A DNA stretch of 28,868 nucleotides, taken from Blattamonas nauphoetae (taxonomy: Eukaryota; Preaxostyla; Oxymonadida). The translations under genes and the position numbers were made by a program. Of this stretch, positions 26,804 through 28,868 are shown piece by piece. Where the stretch lies: positions 1-28,868 of the forward strand of contig JARBJD010000616.1 in the NCBI GenBank assembly GCA_033064195.1, read 5' to 3'. Under the pieces are notes generated by a model. It made no database searches. It worked only from the letters and a program-made list of their open reading frames with translations, and was not told the origin of the DNA. Within the stretch, counting starts at the first letter, position 1. Each line of letters begins with the position of its first letter.

Positions 26804-27740
26804 TTACTGAACATATTGAGAGTAAGCTGGCATATTCGAAGATTGGTATTGACCGATATCTTCATCTGTTCTTGTTGCATATGCTTTGCGTGTCAGAGTA
26901 CTAATCTCTGATGCTATGGTAGCATTATGTCTACCAAGGAATGTTTGCAAATTTTCTTGATTTGTGATGAATTCTAGAAACTGTGGATACACCTGCTCCT
27001 TGAAATCCTTTCTTTTCTTCATTCTCTGATGTCCTTCGTTGGTACTGTCGAATCCTGAAAGATGTTCTTCAAGCCATCTGTCCCACATTTGTGATGCTAC
27101 TTTCGATTGAATTGAATTGAACACCATATTGTCTATTACTCTTTTCCCAGTATCTGCTGGATTATCTCGACTGGCACGAGTTATTCCCAATTCATTTGTC
27201 ATGAAGTCACCAACAGCTTTCTTCATTATTGCATAAGGTTGTTGTGATCTTTGTGCTTGCATGTCTCCATAGCTGATGTCTCGAAAACTGGATGGTAGAT
27301 CGTATGATCCATTCTTGAGGAAATTAGAGTGTGAAGCTTTGATTCTCCTTCCGAATTGGCGATTAAATGCTGTATATGATGTCTGTTTTCGCTAGTCTGG
27401 TGTTGGATTCATTGCGTAGTATGTCTCTTTGACCGGTCTACTGTTGTATGGTGCGAGCATGGCTCCATTGACTGCAATCAAATCTTTCGTCTCATTATCG
27501 TAGACCATCACATCTGGGATTTTTCCATGTTGTTCCATTAGAACAGTCCAATTCTGTCCAGTTCTCTTGATGTACTCAAGCGCTGATGGATAACTACTGA
27601 GGGCATCGTTCCATCTGGTTTGAATATCATCGTCAGCATAGATTCTTTTCATCGCTGCTTGAGTTTCTGCTGCGTATCTCATTTTGGTTTCTTCTCTCTT
27701 GTTTTCTTGTTGGTTGGTTGTACACAATCTGTGGTATCAT
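26804..27740 (-). pseudogene. Gene X, second copy (broken)
   Basis: Counterpart of 1-790, showing in addition the C-terminal region lost off the left edge there: a charged helical part (MWDRWLEEHLSGF, RMKKRKDFKEQ) and an end in ...MPAYSQYVQ. The copy looks broken about twice. Function unknown. The full-length ancestral protein would be a little over 300 residues. Lys/Arg-rich helices and the location beside the ATPase fit a virion-core or packaging-related role, which is inference. Confidence 0.75.
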
Positions 27741-27797
27741 TGACATTTCATACAAAATAAAAACCAAAACTATATTTTAATTAGAGTTAAATCACAA
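27741..27797. promoter_or_regulatory. Divergent promoter region, second copy
   Basis: Nearly identical to 791-851, with CATACAAAATAAAA on the gene X side and TATTTTAATTAGAGTTAAAT on the ATPase side. Confidence 0.6.
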
Positions 27798-28595
27798 ATG
27801 AACAAATCGAATCAATCATTAACAGCATACGTGAATGCAAAATTGAGTGAAGCTTCTAATAGGAATGTTTCTCATGAAGTGCAATCACAGATTCATCCAG
27901 ACTTGAATTTCAATCGCAATAGTGTCAATGTCCTTGTTGGAAATAGAGGAAGTGGGAAAACATTTAATGCACTTCGAGAAGTTGCCAAGCTACAGAATGT
28001 TCAAGTTAGGAATGAACTATTCCATCCTGTTTGTCTTCGTCACTGATAAGAACATAGATCCGACATTCGACAAATTCAAACCAATACTGAATGTTCCTTA
28101 TGTGAAAGTCAAATACGATGATGCACTTCCATTTCTGTTGGAACTCTCGAATCAAGCTGCATATGAAGAAATTATTGACAATCAGTGGCAAAACAGAATC
28201 ACAGATGAATGCAGAGAGGAATCTCTTTGATGACTTCAGTTAAGAATCTCCAAACGATTATCCTTCTTGATGACTGTCGTAGGATCCTAGGTGAACGTAG
28301 AACATCCAAAATAGAATGACAATGATGGACTTACTACTGGAGAATCGACAACCGAGTTCACATTCTTTCTGACGATGCATGAGCTCTTCAGTTTGTCAAC
28401 AGACATGAAGTCAAACATTGATTCAATGTGGTTCTTTGGAGGATTCAACAAGAACGAATCAGTCGAGTCTATCCTCAGTTGAACTCACCAATTGATATTC
28501 GACATTTTGGAATATCTATCAACGAAAACAGTGGCTGAAGTCTTTAGGTAGCACTGAATGAGATCAACGAAGGGTTAAACCGGACTGTCCGTTAA
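27798..28595 (+). pseudogene. Packaging ATPase, second copy (broken)
   Basis: Counterpart of 852-1733 at about 90% nucleotide identity. The N-terminal part with the Walker A motif GNRGSGKT is clear, and the Walker B region can be recognised. The copy looks broken in several places. It lacks the dozen extra N-terminal codons of the left copy, so its start MNKSNQSLTAYVN is probably the older form. Confidence 0.85.
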
Positions 28596-28868
28596 GTCTT
28601 GAATAAGGTTGTTGATGGTCTCAAAGACTCGAAGCCTCATGCATGCAGTATCTGGTGTTCGATTGATTCTTCAATGTCTGACAGATCAATCGATAGTGAA
28701 TTAGGAGGAGTGGAAGCATCGACATATCGTTTCCTCAGTGCAATCTCACCTCTTATTTTTGTGATTCTGTATCCATCGATTTGAATCATCCTATTCAGTT
28801 TCTGAGTTGTTGTACTCATTCAGTTCTTTTCTATTCTTCTCAAGTATCTCTGAAAGTCGTGGATGTTT
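28576..28868 (-). pseudogene. Gene Y, second copy (broken, cut by window edge)
   Basis: Counterpart of 1713-2039, recognised by the block KLNRMIQIDGYRITKIRGE and the following RYVDASTPPNSLSID. It looks broken and its 5' end lies beyond the window. Convergent with the ATPase copy, as in the left element. Confidence 0.75.

Larger units (their letters stand above)
17831..28868 (-). mobile_element. Polinton/Maverick element, right copy, capsid half
   Basis: Terminal repeat (17831-20473), S74 fibre gene, then a minus-strand virion block: a small beta-rich protein, two capsid paralogues, two MAPG proteins, a 195-residue unknown and gene X. Then come the start of the replication half (ATPase, gene Y) and the window edge. 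It is in the same orientation as the left copy and shares its gene order where they overlap. The element looks broken, with roughly half a dozen breaks or more, concentrated at the gene X to gene Y end and in one capsid paralogue. The fibre gene, the other capsid gene and the small virion genes look open. Confidence 0.88.

Noticed and set aside
1-28868. A single element of about 27 kb with a central inverted repeat
   Set aside because: The duplicated genes at the two window edges differ by about 10% and by state of decay, and the arms face each other with outward tips, which fits two elements better.
1-28868. tRNA, rRNA or CRISPR arrays
   Set aside because: No cloverleaf-like, rRNA-like or regularly spaced short direct-repeat pattern was seen by eye.

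Overview
The window is dominated by two neighbouring copies of one Polinton/Maverick-type virus-like transposon, lying head to tail in the same orientation. Positions 1 to about 11846 are the replication half of one copy, whose capsid half lies off the left edge. Positions about 17831 to 28868 are the capsid half of a second copy, whose replication half lies off the right edge. The stretch 1-2039 and the stretch from about 26804 to the end hold the same three genes at roughly 90% identity by eye, so these are two copies and not one element. Together they show a nearly complete gene set of an element of about 21 kb. The visible part of the left copy looks almost whole (about one or two breaks). 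The right copy is clearly decayed (roughly half a dozen breaks or more). Both are treated as fossils.

Composite gene order from the capsid end: terminal inverted repeat; S74-type fibre gene (+); then on the minus strand a small beta-rich protein, two paralogous capsid proteins, two small 'MAPG' proteins, a 195-residue unknown and gene X. Then come the packaging ATPase (+), gene Y (-), integrase (-), a very large protein-primed DNA polymerase (-) and a 129-residue two-repeat protein (-), followed by the other terminal repeat. The polymerase appears to carry an OTU-like cysteine protease fold, a zinc finger and an HNH module in addition to its exonuclease and polymerase motifs. Nearly every minus-strand gene start is preceded by the same A/T-rich motif (on the coding strand roughly TATTTTTRTAnAAATG), a candidate common promoter.

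The terminal repeats (8766-11846 and, inverted, 17831-20473) are unusually long, about 2.6 kb without a 450-base MITE-like insert in the left arm. They contain degenerate 270-base subrepeats and short dyads near the tip. Their inner edge falls inside a coding region, so the same start motif and first 49 codons sit at both ends of the element family.

Between the two elements lie about 6 kb. Within this is a 4.4-kb segment (12945-17365) bounded by 244-base inverted repeats that look identical, flanked by TA. It encloses a broken host-type gene of a repetitive, probably beta-helix surface-protein family with recurring CG...PC.TL modules. This looks like a young non-autonomous DNA transposon that has captured a gene. 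The remaining spacer (11847-12942 and 17368-17830) is AT-rich with nothing recognisable.

The host is probably an anaerobic protist of the metamonad kind (an oxymonad such as Blattamonas is my best guess). The reasons are the host-type repeat family, dense intron-less genes and abundant Polintons, but this is inference. No tRNA, rRNA or CRISPR was seen.
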